Source: Dyadobacter fermentans
Lineage (GTDB): Bacteria; Bacteroidota; Bacteroidia; Cytophagales; Spirosomataceae
Assembly (NCBI RefSeq): GCF_019924045.1
Contig: NZ_JAHXBN010000018.1
Location: forward strand, 310,001 to 374,000
Direction: 5' to 3'
DNA: 64,000 nucleotides
The notes below the pieces were generated by a model. It saw only the letters and a list, made by a program, of their open reading frames with translations, was not told the DNA's origin and ran no database searches. Of the stretch, positions 34,930-44,559 are shown in pieces (position 1 is the stretch's first letter; every line of letters starts with the position of its first letter). A program made the position numbers and the translations under genes.

Positions 34930-36024
34930 ATGAAAAGTACAGTACTATTGGCCATGCTGGGCACATTCCTGACCGTATCCGGGTGCATTAAACCGGAGGC
35001 GGAAAACATGGAAGCTGATATCCTGGTGATGACTTTGCCCGATTCCGTGCTGATATCCCCTCCTTCCATTACCAATACCAGCGTTACCGCGTTCGTCAAT
35101 TTCTCGAAGCTCAATATCAAAGCCGTGGCGCCGCAGTTTAGCATCACGGAAGGTGCCAGCATTCAGCCGGCCTCGGGTACCCCTCAGGATTTTTCCAAAC
35201 CTGTGATTTACACCGTTACCTCCCAGGATGGCCACTGGACGAAACAATACCGCGTCAGCCTGCTGCAAAACCTGGCGCCGGACAATTTCATGTTCGAAAA
35301 CTGGACGGTCAATCCCGACGGCAACTACTACGTTCCCTATGAAGTGGTCGAAGCCGAGCACCAGAACATCTGGGCGTCGGGCAATAGCGGCTTTTCGCTG
35401 ATCGCGCCGGAAAAACAACCGGAAGCCTACCCTACCCAACGCAGCACCGACGCCGAGCAGGGGCAATATGCCGCTTACCTCGAAACGAAGTCAACCGGTG
35501 CGCTGGGTGCGCTGGTGGGCATGCCCATTGCCCCGGGGAATCTCTTTTTAGGGAGTTTCGATGGTGCAAAAGCGCTGACAGCCCCATTGGAAGCCACTAT
35601 TTTCGGCGTTCCTTTCAACAAAAAGCCGCTGCGACTGACGGGTTTCTATAAGTACGTCTCGGGCGGGCCGGTCACCGACAAAACGGGCAAGCCCGTTACA
35701 CCGGAACGGCAAGATGTATGCGATATTTATGCCGTGCTGTTCAAGGCTACCGCCGACAAGCCGTTCCTTAACGGTGCCAATGTCCTCACTGATCCCAGTG
35801 TGGTGGCCATTGCACAGCTGGCTTCGGGTACGCCCACATCCGGTGTCGGGTACCAGGCATTCAACCTCACATTCAACTATAAATCGGAAGTTAACCAGGA
35901 CGACCTGGCTGCATTCGCCTACAAAATCGCCATTGTGTTTTCTTCCAGCAAAAACGGCGCGGTTTTTGAAGGGGCCGTCGGCAGCAAACTGTATATCGAC
36001 GACGTGAAGATCGTTACGCAATAA
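34930..36024 (+). CDS. PCMD-domain lipoprotein
   Basis: 364 aa from the ATG at 34930; a TTG two codons earlier is unlikely. The lipoprotein signal is MKSTVLLAMLGTFLTVSGC, lipidation at about residue 20. Residues about 25-115 form an Ig-like/cadherin-like beta domain (VTSQDGHWTKQYRVSLL ends it). The C-terminal 240 residues match the putative carbohydrate-metabolism (PCMD) domain: FENWTVNPDGNYYVPY, WASGNSGFSLI and YIDDVKIV. These are surface or periplasmic proteins of Bacteroidota, often beside a beta-barrel, as here (18-bp gap). A glycan-related role is inferred from the family. Confidence 0.75.
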   Translation: MKSTVLLAMLGTFLTVSGCIKPEAENMEADILVMTLPDSVLISPPSITNTSVTAFVNFSKLNIKAVAPQFSITEGASIQPASGTPQDFSKPVIYTVTSQDGHWTKQYRVSLLQNLAPDNFMFENWTVNPDGNYYVPYEVVEAEHQNIWASGNSGFSLIAPEKQPEAYPTQRSTDAEQGQYAAYLETKSTGALGALVGMPIAPGNLFLGSFDGAKALTAPLEATIFGVPFNKKPLRLTGFYKYVSGGPVTDKTGKPVTPERQDVCDIYAVLFKATADKPFLNGANVLTDPSVVAIAQLASGTPTSGVGYQAFNLTFNYKSEVNQDDLAAFAYKIAIVFSSSKNGAVFEGAVGSKLYIDDVKIVTQ

Positions 36025-36042
36025 TATTTCAAAAATCACCCG

Positions 36043-36786
36043 ATGAAACGCCTCCACCTGTTGCTCCTATTGCTGGCCATTGCCCTGGACACCGCCGCCC
36101 AGAACGGAAAAAAGATCTCGTTCAATGCGCGGGCGGGCGTTTCCATCGGCGCAGCGGCACCCGCAGGCATACCGGCGTCGATCCGGAAAATTGAATCTTA
36201 CAAGCCGGGTTTCCAGCCCAGTCTGGAAGCGGGGCTCGGTTACCGGTTTTCGACCCATTTCGGATTTGCTACCGGCCTGCGCTGGGAGCAAAAAGGGATG
36301 ACAACCGACGCGCGCGTCAAGGCTTACTACACCACTTTCAACGAAGCGGGCAACGACCGGCACGAGTCGGTTACCGGCTATTTCACCGGGCGCGTCAAAA
36401 CCAGGGTCAGGAGCAGTTACCTTACGCTGCCATTGCATTTGACCTACCATAACAATAGCTCATTCACATTCAAAGCAGGCGGATTTGTGTCGCTGCTACT
36501 GGATAACCGCTTCGAGGGCGACGCGCGCGACGGCTACATACGCAACGAAACGCCCGTGGGCGAGCGGGAGGACATCGATGCCGCGTCGTACGATTTTTCG
36601 GAGCATGTGAGAAAGATCAATGCAGGTGTCGAAATCGGCACCGACTACCGCATTAATTCCGGCCTTTTTGCATCGGCAAACCTGAACTATGCGTTAACAC
36701 CGCTGATGGAACCCGGTTTCCGGAGCATCGATTTTGGCATGCATCATATTTACCTTAACCTCGGAATCGGTTACCGGTTTCACTGA
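36043..36786 (+). CDS. Outer-membrane beta-barrel protein
   Basis: 247 aa, ATG start, signal peptide MKRLHLLLLLLAIALDTAAQ. The mature part is a string of amphipathic beta strands (FQPSLEAGLGYRFSTHFGFATGLRWE, HHIYLNLGIGYRF at the end), ending in aromatic F-H, as in small eight-stranded barrels of the PorT/OMP_b-brl type. It is co-transcribed with the PCMD lipoprotein (18 bp) and the M61 peptidase (17 bp). Function unknown; porin-like or scaffold. Confidence 0.82.
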   Translation: MKRLHLLLLLLAIALDTAAQNGKKISFNARAGVSIGAAAPAGIPASIRKIESYKPGFQPSLEAGLGYRFSTHFGFATGLRWEQKGMTTDARVKAYYTTFNEAGNDRHESVTGYFTGRVKTRVRSSYLTLPLHLTYHNNSSFTFKAGGFVSLLLDNRFEGDARDGYIRNETPVGEREDIDAASYDFSEHVRKINAGVEIGTDYRINSGLFASANLNYALTPLMEPGFRSIDFGMHHIYLNLGIGYRFH

Positions 36787-36803
36787 ACGCTATTAAAACC
36801 CCT

Positions 36804-38666
36804 ATGAAATCACAATTTTTGCCCGGGCTGTTGCTCACCGCCATTTTATATTCCTGCGCAGGCAGCAAACCCGGCCCCACTTCCGGCTCCAAAGCCGTGG
36901 AAGTTGGCATTGACCTGGTCAACGTCGATGCCGATCGCGTGCGTGTAACCGTTACGCCGCCCGCACAAACCGGCGATGTGACTACCTACAATTTCCCCAA
37001 GATTATCCCCGGCACTTACGCCATTGCCGATTACGGCCGGTACGTGCAGGATATCCAGGCTTTCGATAAAAAGGGTAAGGCCCTGCGTGTAACCCGTACC
37101 GATTCGAACACCGTTACCATTTCGCCCGCGAAGAAGCTCGCCCGCATTTCGTACCTGGTTGGCGACACCTTCGATACGGAAGTGGAGAGCGATCCTTTTG
37201 GCGAAAATAATAAAACCATTTTCTCCCCGGCCGGGACCAATATCGAGGCCGGGAAGCATTTCCTGCTTAATATGGCAGGATTTGTGGGTTACTTTTCGGG
37301 ACAAACCGAAACGCCGTACCGCATCACCGTTTCACACCCTGAGACGCTTTACGGCACCACGGCGCTTATAGATACCGACAATGATACCCACAAAGATGTA
37401 TTCCAGATCCCGCGCTACCCGGACGTGATCGATAATCCAGTAATGTACGCCGCGCCGGATACCTTCTCTTTCAAGGTGGACGGTATGGAGGTGCTGTTGG
37501 GTATTTACTCGCAACGCGGGAAAACACATGCCTCGGCATTGAAGCCCGACCTCGAAAAGATGATGCGCGCGCAGAAGAAATTCCTGGGAAAAATCAACGA
37601 TACACCCAAGTATGCCGTGCTCACCTACATATCGTCGGGTGCCGCCGACGACGCCAAAGGCATCGGCGCGCTGGAACACAATGCGTCCACGACGGCGGTT
37701 TTCAGAGAACCGATGAAAAGCAAGGACCTGATCCACGTGATCAGCCACGAGTTCTTCCATACCATCGCCCCATTGAAGATCCATTCGAAGGAAATCCACT
37801 ATTTCGACTTCAACGCACCCAAAATGAGCCAGCATTTGTGGTTTTATGAAGGTGTTACGGAGTATTTCTCCAATCTCTTCCAGGTCAATCAGGGGCTCAT
37901 CGGCGCAGATGCTTTTTATGATCTGATGGCCAAAAAGGTGGAACAATCCCAGTCGTACTCCGACAGCCTTTCGTTCACCGAAATGAGCCGGAATATCCTC
38001 GATCCCAAACTGAAACCCCAGTACCCCAATGTTTACGAAAAGGGCGCACTCATCGCTATGTGCCTCGACATCGTGATCCGCGAGAAAACCCAGGGCCAGC
38101 GCGGCCTGCTATGGCTCATGGGCGAATTGTCACAAAAATACGGCCCGCAAAAACCTTTTGACGACGCCGAACTGATCCCGGTCATCACGCAGATTGCCGG
38201 CCCGGAAGCAGGTGCATTCCTGGACAAGCACGTGGTCATGGGCGAACCGATCCGCTATGAAGATTTTGTAGGCAAAGTGGGTCTCAAAAAGCAGACGATC
38301 CCATTCCCCGAGCCGATCGTTTTTCTGCGTAACGACGTCATTTACATCAAACCCGACGCCTCGCGCACCAACGTACTCGCGCACGCAGCCGATAACCAGA
38401 ACGAGTTTTACAAAAGCCTGGGAATCCAGGATAACGACATTTTCGTGGAGTTCAACGGAATACCGGTTGACCCCAAAAATCTGATGGCGCTCGTTTACCT
38501 CGGCTACGACCTCGACGAAGGCAGCCCGATCACCGTTAAAGTGAACCGGAATGGCCAGGATGTGGAGCTGAAAGGGACCGTAAAACTCAATTATAAAGAC
38601 GGTGACGGCTTCCGGTTCGGTGACGATTCGAAAAAGGCGCTGAACGAGGCTTGGCTGAAAAACTAG
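36804..38666 (+). CDS. M61-family peptidase with PDZ domain (lipoprotein)
   Basis: 620 aa, ATG start. The lipoprotein-type signal is LLLTAILYSC. The M61 N-terminal beta domain (VTPPAQTGDVTTYNFPKIIPG) is followed by the zinc site: HVISHEFFHTIAPL (H315, E316, H319) and LWFYEGVTEYFSNLF for the third ligand. A C-terminal PDZ domain (about residues 510-600, LGIQDNDIFVEFNGIPV) is typical of this family. M61 enzymes are aminopeptidases favouring Gly/Ala N-termini; here it is probably periplasmic. It is last in the PCMD/barrel group and convergent with rph. Confidence 0.9.
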   Translation: MKSQFLPGLLLTAILYSCAGSKPGPTSGSKAVEVGIDLVNVDADRVRVTVTPPAQTGDVTTYNFPKIIPGTYAIADYGRYVQDIQAFDKKGKALRVTRTDSNTVTISPAKKLARISYLVGDTFDTEVESDPFGENNKTIFSPAGTNIEAGKHFLLNMAGFVGYFSGQTETPYRITVSHPETLYGTTALIDTDNDTHKDVFQIPRYPDVIDNPVMYAAPDTFSFKVDGMEVLLGIYSQRGKTHASALKPDLEKMMRAQKKFLGKINDTPKYAVLTYISSGAADDAKGIGALEHNASTTAVFREPMKSKDLIHVISHEFFHTIAPLKIHSKEIHYFDFNAPKMSQHLWFYEGVTEYFSNLFQVNQGLIGADAFYDLMAKKVEQSQSYSDSLSFTEMSRNILDPKLKPQYPNVYEKGALIAMCLDIVIREKTQGQRGLLWLMGELSQKYGPQKPFDDAELIPVITQIAGPEAGAFLDKHVVMGEPIRYEDFVGKVGLKKQTIPFPEPIVFLRNDVIYIKPDASRTNVLAHAADNQNEFYKSLGIQDNDIFVEFNGIPVDPKNLMALVYLGYDLDEGSPITVKVNRNGQDVELKGTVKLNYKDGDGFRFGDDSKKALNEAWLKN

Positions 38667-38698
38667 GTAGCATTGGCCCGTCCGGTGTGCATGTGACG

Positions 38699-41296
38699 TT
38701 ACAGGAGCTCGATGTATCCTTCCGTCCCGTGCACACGTATTTTTTGCCCGTCGGTAATGAGCCGGGTTGCATTATCCACCCCCACCACGGCCGGCAGGCC
38801 ATACTCACGGGCGATCACCGCTCCGTGGGTCATTAGTCCGCCCACTTCCGCCACCAACCCTTTGATAGCCACAAACAGCGGCGTCCAGCTGGGGTCCGTA
38901 AATGCGGTTACCAGAATATCGCCCGGTTCCAGATTGGCGTCTTCCATTTTTAGTACCACGCGCGCACGTCCCTCAATCACGCCTGCGGATACGCCCAGGC
39001 CGGCGATGGCGCCCTCGGGCAGGTTTTCGTGACTATGCTTACCGGTCACGACTTCACCATCGGAGGTCATCACGCGCGGTGGCCTGAGCTTTTCAAAGCG
39101 GCCGTATGCCTCTTTACGCTCGTCGATAACCTGGTAATCCGCTTTTTGAGAAAGAATCGCCTCCCGTATTTCTTCAAATTCCAGGTAATAAATATCCTCC
39201 CGCTGCCGGAGCACCTGAGCAGTCACAAGCCGGTCGGCTTCCTCCATCAATGCTTTTTTGTATACAAAATACCTGCTCACGATGGCATATTTGGGATACT
39301 CACGGTAACCCGCCAGGCTTCGCATCAGCCCGATCATCCGCTGGGTCTCCTCTGCCTTTTGTTCGCCGTCGGGCAATTGCCGCAGGCGGTCCAGCAGCTC
39401 GGCTTCTTTCCGGACGGCTTCCGCTTGCCCTTGTTCAAATTTCCGCTTGCCGGCCCCGGGCTCCTGATTTCTGATATTACTCAGGATCAATGGAATAAGT
39501 ATGGCTGGATTTTCGCTCCAACGCGTCCTTGTGATATCGATCTCGCCCGCGCAGCGCATGCCATACCGGGATAGAAATGCATTGATCGCGCCCGCTGCTT
39601 CCGTACCACCGGGCAGTGCCTGCATCCCGTCCATGAAGTCATCCCCGGCGTCCCGCAAATAGCCGACGACCTCCGGATACGGCCTGATGGCGTCGGCCAC
39701 ATCCAGCAATGCCAGGCCCATTTCCGAAGTGACATTGTGCGGTACCGATTGCGAGAGCGCATCCGCCACGTTTTTCTCACCGAGCCATTCATTCATTTTT
39801 TCGTTGAGCCAAAGGGCGGCATTCATCGCCGTCACGATCACCCCAAAGCTCTGCGGGTCTGCCTGGCTCTTTCTTTGCTGGAAATCGTCCCGGATAAAAT
39901 CGATCAGGTCAAGCCCCGACCGGGTGCGGATGTTTTCGGTTAATGTCGCGATCGATGCCTCACTGCGACCGATCAGTTCCTGCACAATAGACGGGTCATA
40001 GTGATGAAGTGCAAAAAAGTCGTGTGCAGACGGCCCCTGAGTGGGTTGGTCCGCCGAAGGTTCATCCATATGGATATCGAGGAAGTCCCCGCGTTCCAGA
40101 ATTTCCAGTACCGCTTTCCGCACCAACGGGTCGGATTTTCCCAGCACATCCAGCACCACTTTCCTACCCATGGGAGAAACCAGGTCCTGGGCAACATCCA
40201 CAAAAATTCTTCCACCCGCAACAGCCATTTTCCGCGGCGACGTCAAACGCCACACCGACAGGCCCAATGGCTTCATCGCATCCGTCATCATTTGCTGGTG
40301 GCCTACCGATACGTAGAGATGGTTTTGCCCGTCGTTCGTTTCCGGGACGGGGTACAAAGTCGTAATCGGCCGGCTTTGTACGAAGTAAAATGTGCCGTCG
40401 GCCAGGCACCATTCAATGTCCTGCGGACTTCCGAAATGTGCTTCGATTCGCCTGCCCAGGCATTCGAGCTGCAAAATTTGCCCGTCGGTGAGTGTTTGAA
40501 GCTTTTGCTGTTCCGGATCTAGCTCCTGCTCGCGGGTACCGCCTGCCTGCGATGCGTAAATCGCTATTTTTTTGACGGCTACCTTCTTTTCGATGGTTTC
40601 GCCGCCCCGCACTTTATAAACATCCGCATTCACAAGACCGGAAACCAGCGCTTCGCCCAGTCCGAAACTGGCATCGATGGACACTATCTTCCGGTTTGCA
40701 CTTACCGGGTCGGCCGTAAAAAGAATGCCCGACGCCTCGGGAAAAATCATCCGCTGCACCACCACGGCCAGGCTCACTTTGCGGTGATCGAAACCGTTTT
40801 GCATCCGGTATATGATAGCCCGGTCCGTAAAAAGCGACGCCCAGCATTTGCTCACGTGCTGCAAAATGGCATCGCTTCCGACGATATTCAGGTAAGAATC
40901 CTGCTGGCCGGCAAACGATGCCCCCGGCAAATCCTCCGCAGTCGCACTCGATCGCACGGCATAGGCATGCCCTTCGCCAAACCTCGCGACATGACGAACG
41001 ATCTCTTCCCGAACAATTTCCGGGATTTTCGCGGCCTCAATCGCACCGCGGATTTCCCGTCCCAGTGCCATGATTGCCTGCGTATCCCCCATCTTTACAT
41101 TGGCCAGCCTTTCCAGCAGGCCGCCGATTTCCGCACCGCTGATCACCTCACCAAATGCGTCGGTCGTAATGCAAAAACCATCCGGTACTTGAATTTCGCC
41201 GATCCGAGCGAGCTCGCCCAGGTTAGCGCCCTTCCCTCCGGCCACCGCAATTTGCGCACTGCCGATTTCCCGAAAATCCAGTGTGTAAGTTCCCAT
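38699..41296 (-). CDS. rph: Rifampin phosphotransferase
   Basis: 865 aa from the ATG at 41296; the open frame to 41335 would run into marR. The N-terminal ATP-grasp (GGKGANLGELARIG, AVRSSATAEDLPGASFAG, SGILFTADPVSANR, SPQDIEWCLADGTFYFVQSR) is followed by a central helical rifampin-binding region and a C-terminal swivelling His domain (EVGGLMTHGAVIAREYGLPA, catalytic H824). This order, length and many local words agree with Listeria-type Rph (about 867 aa, H825) rather than with PEP synthase, which continues into a PEP-binding barrel. It inactivates rifamycins by phosphorylation using ATP. It is co-transcribed with marR (1-bp gap), which suggests drug-responsive control. Confidence 0.85.
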   Translation of the reverse strand: MGTYTLDFREIGSAQIAVAGGKGANLGELARIGEIQVPDGFCITTDAFGEVISGAEIGGLLERLANVKMGDTQAIMALGREIRGAIEAAKIPEIVREEIVRHVARFGEGHAYAVRSSATAEDLPGASFAGQQDSYLNIVGSDAILQHVSKCWASLFTDRAIIYRMQNGFDHRKVSLAVVVQRMIFPEASGILFTADPVSANRKIVSIDASFGLGEALVSGLVNADVYKVRGGETIEKKVAVKKIAIYASQAGGTREQELDPEQQKLQTLTDGQILQLECLGRRIEAHFGSPQDIEWCLADGTFYFVQSRPITTLYPVPETNDGQNHLYVSVGHQQMMTDAMKPLGLSVWRLTSPRKMAVAGGRIFVDVAQDLVSPMGRKVVLDVLGKSDPLVRKAVLEILERGDFLDIHMDEPSADQPTQGPSAHDFFALHHYDPSIVQELIGRSEASIATLTENIRTRSGLDLIDFIRDDFQQRKSQADPQSFGVIVTAMNAALWLNEKMNEWLGEKNVADALSQSVPHNVTSEMGLALLDVADAIRPYPEVVGYLRDAGDDFMDGMQALPGGTEAAGAINAFLSRYGMRCAGEIDITRTRWSENPAILIPLILSNIRNQEPGAGKRKFEQGQAEAVRKEAELLDRLRQLPDGEQKAEETQRMIGLMRSLAGYREYPKYAIVSRYFVYKKALMEEADRLVTAQVLRQREDIYYLEFEEIREAILSQKADYQVIDERKEAYGRFEKLRPPRVMTSDGEVVTGKHSHENLPEGAIAGLGVSAGVIEGRARVVLKMEDANLEPGDILVTAFTDPSWTPLFVAIKGLVAEVGGLMTHGAVIAREYGLPAVVGVDNATRLITDGQKIRVHGTEGYIELL

Positions 41297-41297
41297 T

Positions 41298-41756
41298 TTA
41301 CGATTGTTTAGCATTGAGTTGGCTCGTCGTTTCATTCATCACTTCAATCGCCTTCAAAAAGTAGGCTTCGATTACGGCAAACTCCTGCTCTGAAAACGAA
41401 GCCATTACCTGCTCCGACTTGCTCCGAAACTCCCTGTAAAGCGGCTCGAATACAGCCATAATTTTCTCGGCATTAGGCTCCACGATCACCTTCCGTCTAT
41501 CGCCTCCGAACCGGCGCTTCACCAGGTCTTTTTGTTCAAACCGGTCTATCAAACCCGTCACGGCGCCGGTCGTAAGACCCGTCAATGTTGAGAGCTCCCC
41601 CGCGGTCATTTGTCCTTTCTGAATGATAAATCCCAGGTACTTATGATCGGTACCCGAAAGACCTGCCTGCCGTCCAATGGCCTCATGCATCTGGATGGAG
41701 TCGAATGCGTATTGCTGGCTGAGTTTCCTCAACCGGTCGAGCGTTTCCTGGTTCAT
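41298..41756 (-). CDS. MarR-family transcriptional regulator, likely controlling rph
   Basis: 152 aa from the ATG at 41756; the frame runs on to a TTG at 41816, but that lies in the promoter's -33 element and is not a start. The winged helix is MTAGELSTLTGLTTGAVTG with recognition helix and wing (FGGDRRKVIVEPN), flanked by dimerisation helices. MarR dimers bind inverted repeats and are released by ligands. It ends 1 bp before rph, so both form one transcript. A consensus promoter with overlapping inverted repeats lies just upstream, which fits autorepression. Confidence 0.92.
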   Translation of the reverse strand: MNQETLDRLRKLSQQYAFDSIQMHEAIGRQAGLSGTDHKYLGFIIQKGQMTAGELSTLTGLTTGAVTGLIDRFEQKDLVKRRFGGDRRKVIVEPNAEKIMAVFEPLYREFRSKSEQVMASFSEQEFAVIEAYFLKAIEVMNETTSQLNAKQS

Positions 41757-41759
41757 GTT

Positions 41760-41816
41760 TATCTTTGTTTCTAAATATCTTAGTTGCAAAGATAATTTAT
41801 TCGAATGGGATGTCAA
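41760..41816 (-). promoter_or_regulatory. marR-rph promoter with overlapping inverted repeats
   Basis: On the minus strand: TTG (41816-41814), 19 bp, then TATCTTTG (41794-41787), matching the Bacteroidota consensus TTTG-N19-TAnnTTTG (with CTTG for the first element). The -7 box is one arm of a dyad, TATCTT (41776-41781) facing AAGATA (41789-41794), and TATCTTTG at 41760-41767 on the plus strand faces CAAAGATA at 41787-41794. A repressor here would block the polymerase. The leader is short, about 20-30 nt. Confidence 0.7.
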
Positions 41817-41840
41817 GCTTTTCCGGGTTTATTTCAAATC

Positions 41841-41874
41841 AAAAGAGAAATCCCCGCCAGGTGCTGACGGGGAT
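41841..41874 (-). terminator. Intrinsic terminator of the minus-strand permease gene
   Basis: Minus-strand RNA folds ATCCCCG-U-CAG, loop CAC, CUG-G-CGGGGAU (41874 down to 41850; 11 pairs including one U-G), followed by a U-rich run TTCTCTTTT (41849-41841). It lies about 35 bp after the stop of the FtsX-type gene and upstream of the marR promoter, so the two transcription units are separate. Confidence 0.8.
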
Positions 41875-41909
41875 CGACTTCGCTTGAAACGATTGGAAGT
41901 TGCGGTGAT

Positions 41910-44318
41910 TTACTCCGCCCGCAACGACACCACTGGATTTATCAGTGCCGCCCTGATACTCTGGAAACTGATCGTACACAACGTAATAAACATTGCACCG
42001 AGGCCGGTCACCGCGAAAATCCACAAGGAAGGCTCGATACGGTAGGTGTATTTTTCCAGCCAGTGGCTCAGCAGGTAATAGGCCACGGGCGTGGCAAGGC
42101 CAAAAGCGATTGTGACGAGCATAATGAATTCGTTCGATAGCAGCTTCCAGACATTGAAAACCGATGCACCGAGCACCTTCCGGACGCCGATTTCACGGGT
42201 GCGCTGCTCGGCAATGAAGGACGACAGCCCGAAAAGCCCGAGGCAGGAGATGAGAATTGCCAGGACGGCGAAGAAATAGGCCAGCTTGCCGACCCGTTCT
42301 TCGGCTGCGAATTTCAATGCATAGTCGTCGTCGGCAAACTGGTATTCGAAGGGTGCAAGCGGGATCACCTTCTTAAATACGGATTCAATGCGGGGCAGCG
42401 CTTCGCTGACGCTCATGTTGGGGTTGATGCGGATGTGCATCCAGTTCGGACCGCCATGCGCTTTGATCATAAATATCGTCGGGGTGATGGGTTCGTACGG
42501 TGATTCCATGACCACATCTTTAATCACCCCGAGGATGCGGTAATGCATCACGGGCCTGTCCTGGAATTTCCAGCTCACCGGCTCTCCTACCGGATTTTTG
42601 AGCCCCATATATTTCGCCGCTGCTTCATTAATGACAATACCCGATGAATCGGAAGCCAGTGTCTCGGAAAAGTCCCTGCCCTGCACGAACTGCCAGCCGA
42701 CGGTACGGCCATATTCGGAACTGACCATCAGCGTACCGAAACTTTCATCGGCCGCCGGGCTTTTCCCACGCCATTCGAACCCGCCGTTGCCGGACCACAC
42801 TTCGGTGACTTTTCCCATCGACTCGGCGATGTCGGTTACGGCACCGGTACTTCGCAGCTCGTTTTTGAGCAAGTCGTGTTTACCGTAAAAATCCCCCGAT
42901 TTCATCTCTACCATCAGCAGGCCCTCCCGCGTGTACCCGGCAGGGCGGTTCTTCGCAAACTGGATCTGACGGAATACGATGATCGTACCAATCACCAGCG
43001 TGACGGAAACGGTAAACTGCACGACCACCAGCACTTTACGCGGAACCGACGCAAACCGTCCGACGCGAAATGTTCCTTTGAGCACCTTCACAGGCTGAAA
43101 TGAGGACAAGTACAAGGCGGGATAACCTCCCGCAAGCGTACCCGTGAAAGCGATGAAGCCGAGGCTCGCAGCCCAGAAACCGACATTGGCCCAGGGAACC
43201 GACATTTGCTTGGCTGCCAGTTCGTTGAACCACGGCAATGCCAGCGTAACCACCCCAAGCGCCAAAAGGAATGCGAGGATCACCACGACAAACGATTCGC
43301 TGAAAAACTGGTTGACGAGCTGTCCTTTCAGCGAACCGATCGATTTGCGGATACCGACTTCCTTGGCCCGCTTTTCGGATCGTGCGGTGGAAAGGTTCAT
43401 GAAATTGATGCAGGCGAGCAAAAGCACGAACGCACCGATAATGCTGATCAGCCATACCATTTGCAGCGGGCCTTCGTCCGGCAAGCCGCGTTTGAAATTA
43501 TGCAAATGCCAGTCGCGCATGGGCAGCAGAAATATCTCCGGCTTGTTTTTAGCTTCGGCAGGAAAGCCTGCCAGATTCTTCATTTCAGCATTCTTAACAT
43601 CCGCAGAAACTTGCTCAAAGTCGGCATCCGGACGGAGTTCGACATAAATTTTCATAAAATGGTTCTGCCAGTCGGTCATAGCCCGCTCCCTGATCCACGG
43701 GTTATCGCTTTCCCAAAGCGCAAAAGGTGCCAGGAACCTCATTTGACTGAACTGGGTATTTTGCGGCAGGTCTTCGTACACGCCGGTCACATTTACATCC
43801 AGCTTGTTGCTGATTTTCAACGCGCGGTTCACCGGATCGACGTCCCCGAACAATGCGAGCGCCGTCGATTTCGAGAGCATCACCGAATGCGGATCGCGCA
43901 AGCCCCCGCGCGTGCCGTATACCATGCGTAACGTGAGCATTTCCGGTGCATCAGGATCCATAAACACCCCCGAGCGGGAAATCTTGCTCTCGCCTGCGGA
44001 GAGTACGTAATCGACATCCCAGGAGGCTGCTACGATATGCTTGAAATACTCCTTGTAATTGGTTTTCAGCTCGGTCATCAGCGGATATTGCAGGGAAGAA
44101 TTGATCCCCACCCCATGCTCGCCGAACTCCCGCGAACGCACCTGTGCAATGCGCGCGTAGTTGTCGTGGTAGGTATTAAACGAAAGTTCGTCGTAAACCC
44201 AGAGCCCAATGAGCATGGCCACCGCCATACCCGCAGCCAACCCACCGATGTTAATGAAGGAATAAACCCGGTTTCTCGCCAGCTGGCGAAGCGCGATTTT
44301 TAAATAGTTACGTAACAT
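41910..44318 (-). CDS. MacB/FtsX-type ABC transporter permease
   Basis: 802 aa, ATG start. Same architecture as the permease at 29797-32178 but clearly a different paralogue: MLRNYLKIALRQLARNRVYS then LINIGG-type first helix, MacB_PCD periplasmic domain with residues such as SRSGVFMDPDAPEML, central helices (VLLLACINFMNLSTARSEKR), second periplasmic domain, and the C-terminal FtsX block SCLGLFGLSSFIAEQRTREI followed by GVRKVLGAS. The partner ATPase is not in the window; export of an unknown substrate is inferred. It ends with a strong intrinsic terminator and has repeat C upstream. Confidence 0.92.
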   Translation of the reverse strand: MLRNYLKIALRQLARNRVYSFINIGGLAAGMAVAMLIGLWVYDELSFNTYHDNYARIAQVRSREFGEHGVGINSSLQYPLMTELKTNYKEYFKHIVAASWDVDYVLSAGESKISRSGVFMDPDAPEMLTLRMVYGTRGGLRDPHSVMLSKSTALALFGDVDPVNRALKISNKLDVNVTGVYEDLPQNTQFSQMRFLAPFALWESDNPWIRERAMTDWQNHFMKIYVELRPDADFEQVSADVKNAEMKNLAGFPAEAKNKPEIFLLPMRDWHLHNFKRGLPDEGPLQMVWLISIIGAFVLLLACINFMNLSTARSEKRAKEVGIRKSIGSLKGQLVNQFFSESFVVVILAFLLALGVVTLALPWFNELAAKQMSVPWANVGFWAASLGFIAFTGTLAGGYPALYLSSFQPVKVLKGTFRVGRFASVPRKVLVVVQFTVSVTLVIGTIIVFRQIQFAKNRPAGYTREGLLMVEMKSGDFYGKHDLLKNELRSTGAVTDIAESMGKVTEVWSGNGGFEWRGKSPAADESFGTLMVSSEYGRTVGWQFVQGRDFSETLASDSSGIVINEAAAKYMGLKNPVGEPVSWKFQDRPVMHYRILGVIKDVVMESPYEPITPTIFMIKAHGGPNWMHIRINPNMSVSEALPRIESVFKKVIPLAPFEYQFADDDYALKFAAEERVGKLAYFFAVLAILISCLGLFGLSSFIAEQRTREIGVRKVLGASVFNVWKLLSNEFIMLVTIAFGLATPVAYYLLSHWLEKYTYRIEPSLWIFAVTGLGAMFITLCTISFQSIRAALINPVVSLRAE

Positions 44319-44341
44319 AGTTCGAAGCAGTTTAAAGAAAT

Positions 44342-44499
44342 GTCAGGAATGGTCAGGGGTGGTCATGAGTAGTCAGGAATGGTCAGGGGTGGTCAGGTAT
44401 GGTCAGGGTATTGTCATGTGTTGTCAGGCATGTCGAATCAAGAAATCGGCGGTCAATGGTCGGCGGTCGGCGGTCGGCGGTCGGTGGTCCATGGTCAAG
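44342..44499. repeat. Compound intergenic repeat C: decamers, linker, heptamers
   Basis: In the 443-bp gap 44319-44761. From 44342 come about nine decamers in GTCA sense (GTCAGGAATG, GTCAGGGGTG, GTCATGAGTA and so on; the last two lose exact phase), then the linker AATCAAGAAATCGGCGGTC (44436-44454), then seven heptamers GGTCNNN (44451-44499). The linker occurs exactly, inverted, in repeat D at 52757-52775. The rest of the gap holds two hairpins and an A/T-rich leader before the sigma gene; no gene was seen there. Confidence 0.9.
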
Positions 44500-44559
44500 T
44501 GTATTCAGGAACAGGTAGTTGCTGTTTGGTTTGTCAAAAAAAGTAAGCCTGATGCGTTG

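Noticed and set aside
38699..41296. Phosphoenolpyruvate synthase
   Set aside because: The ATP-grasp and His domain are shared, but the protein lacks the C-terminal PEP-binding barrel, ends directly after the His domain and matches Rph in length and local words.
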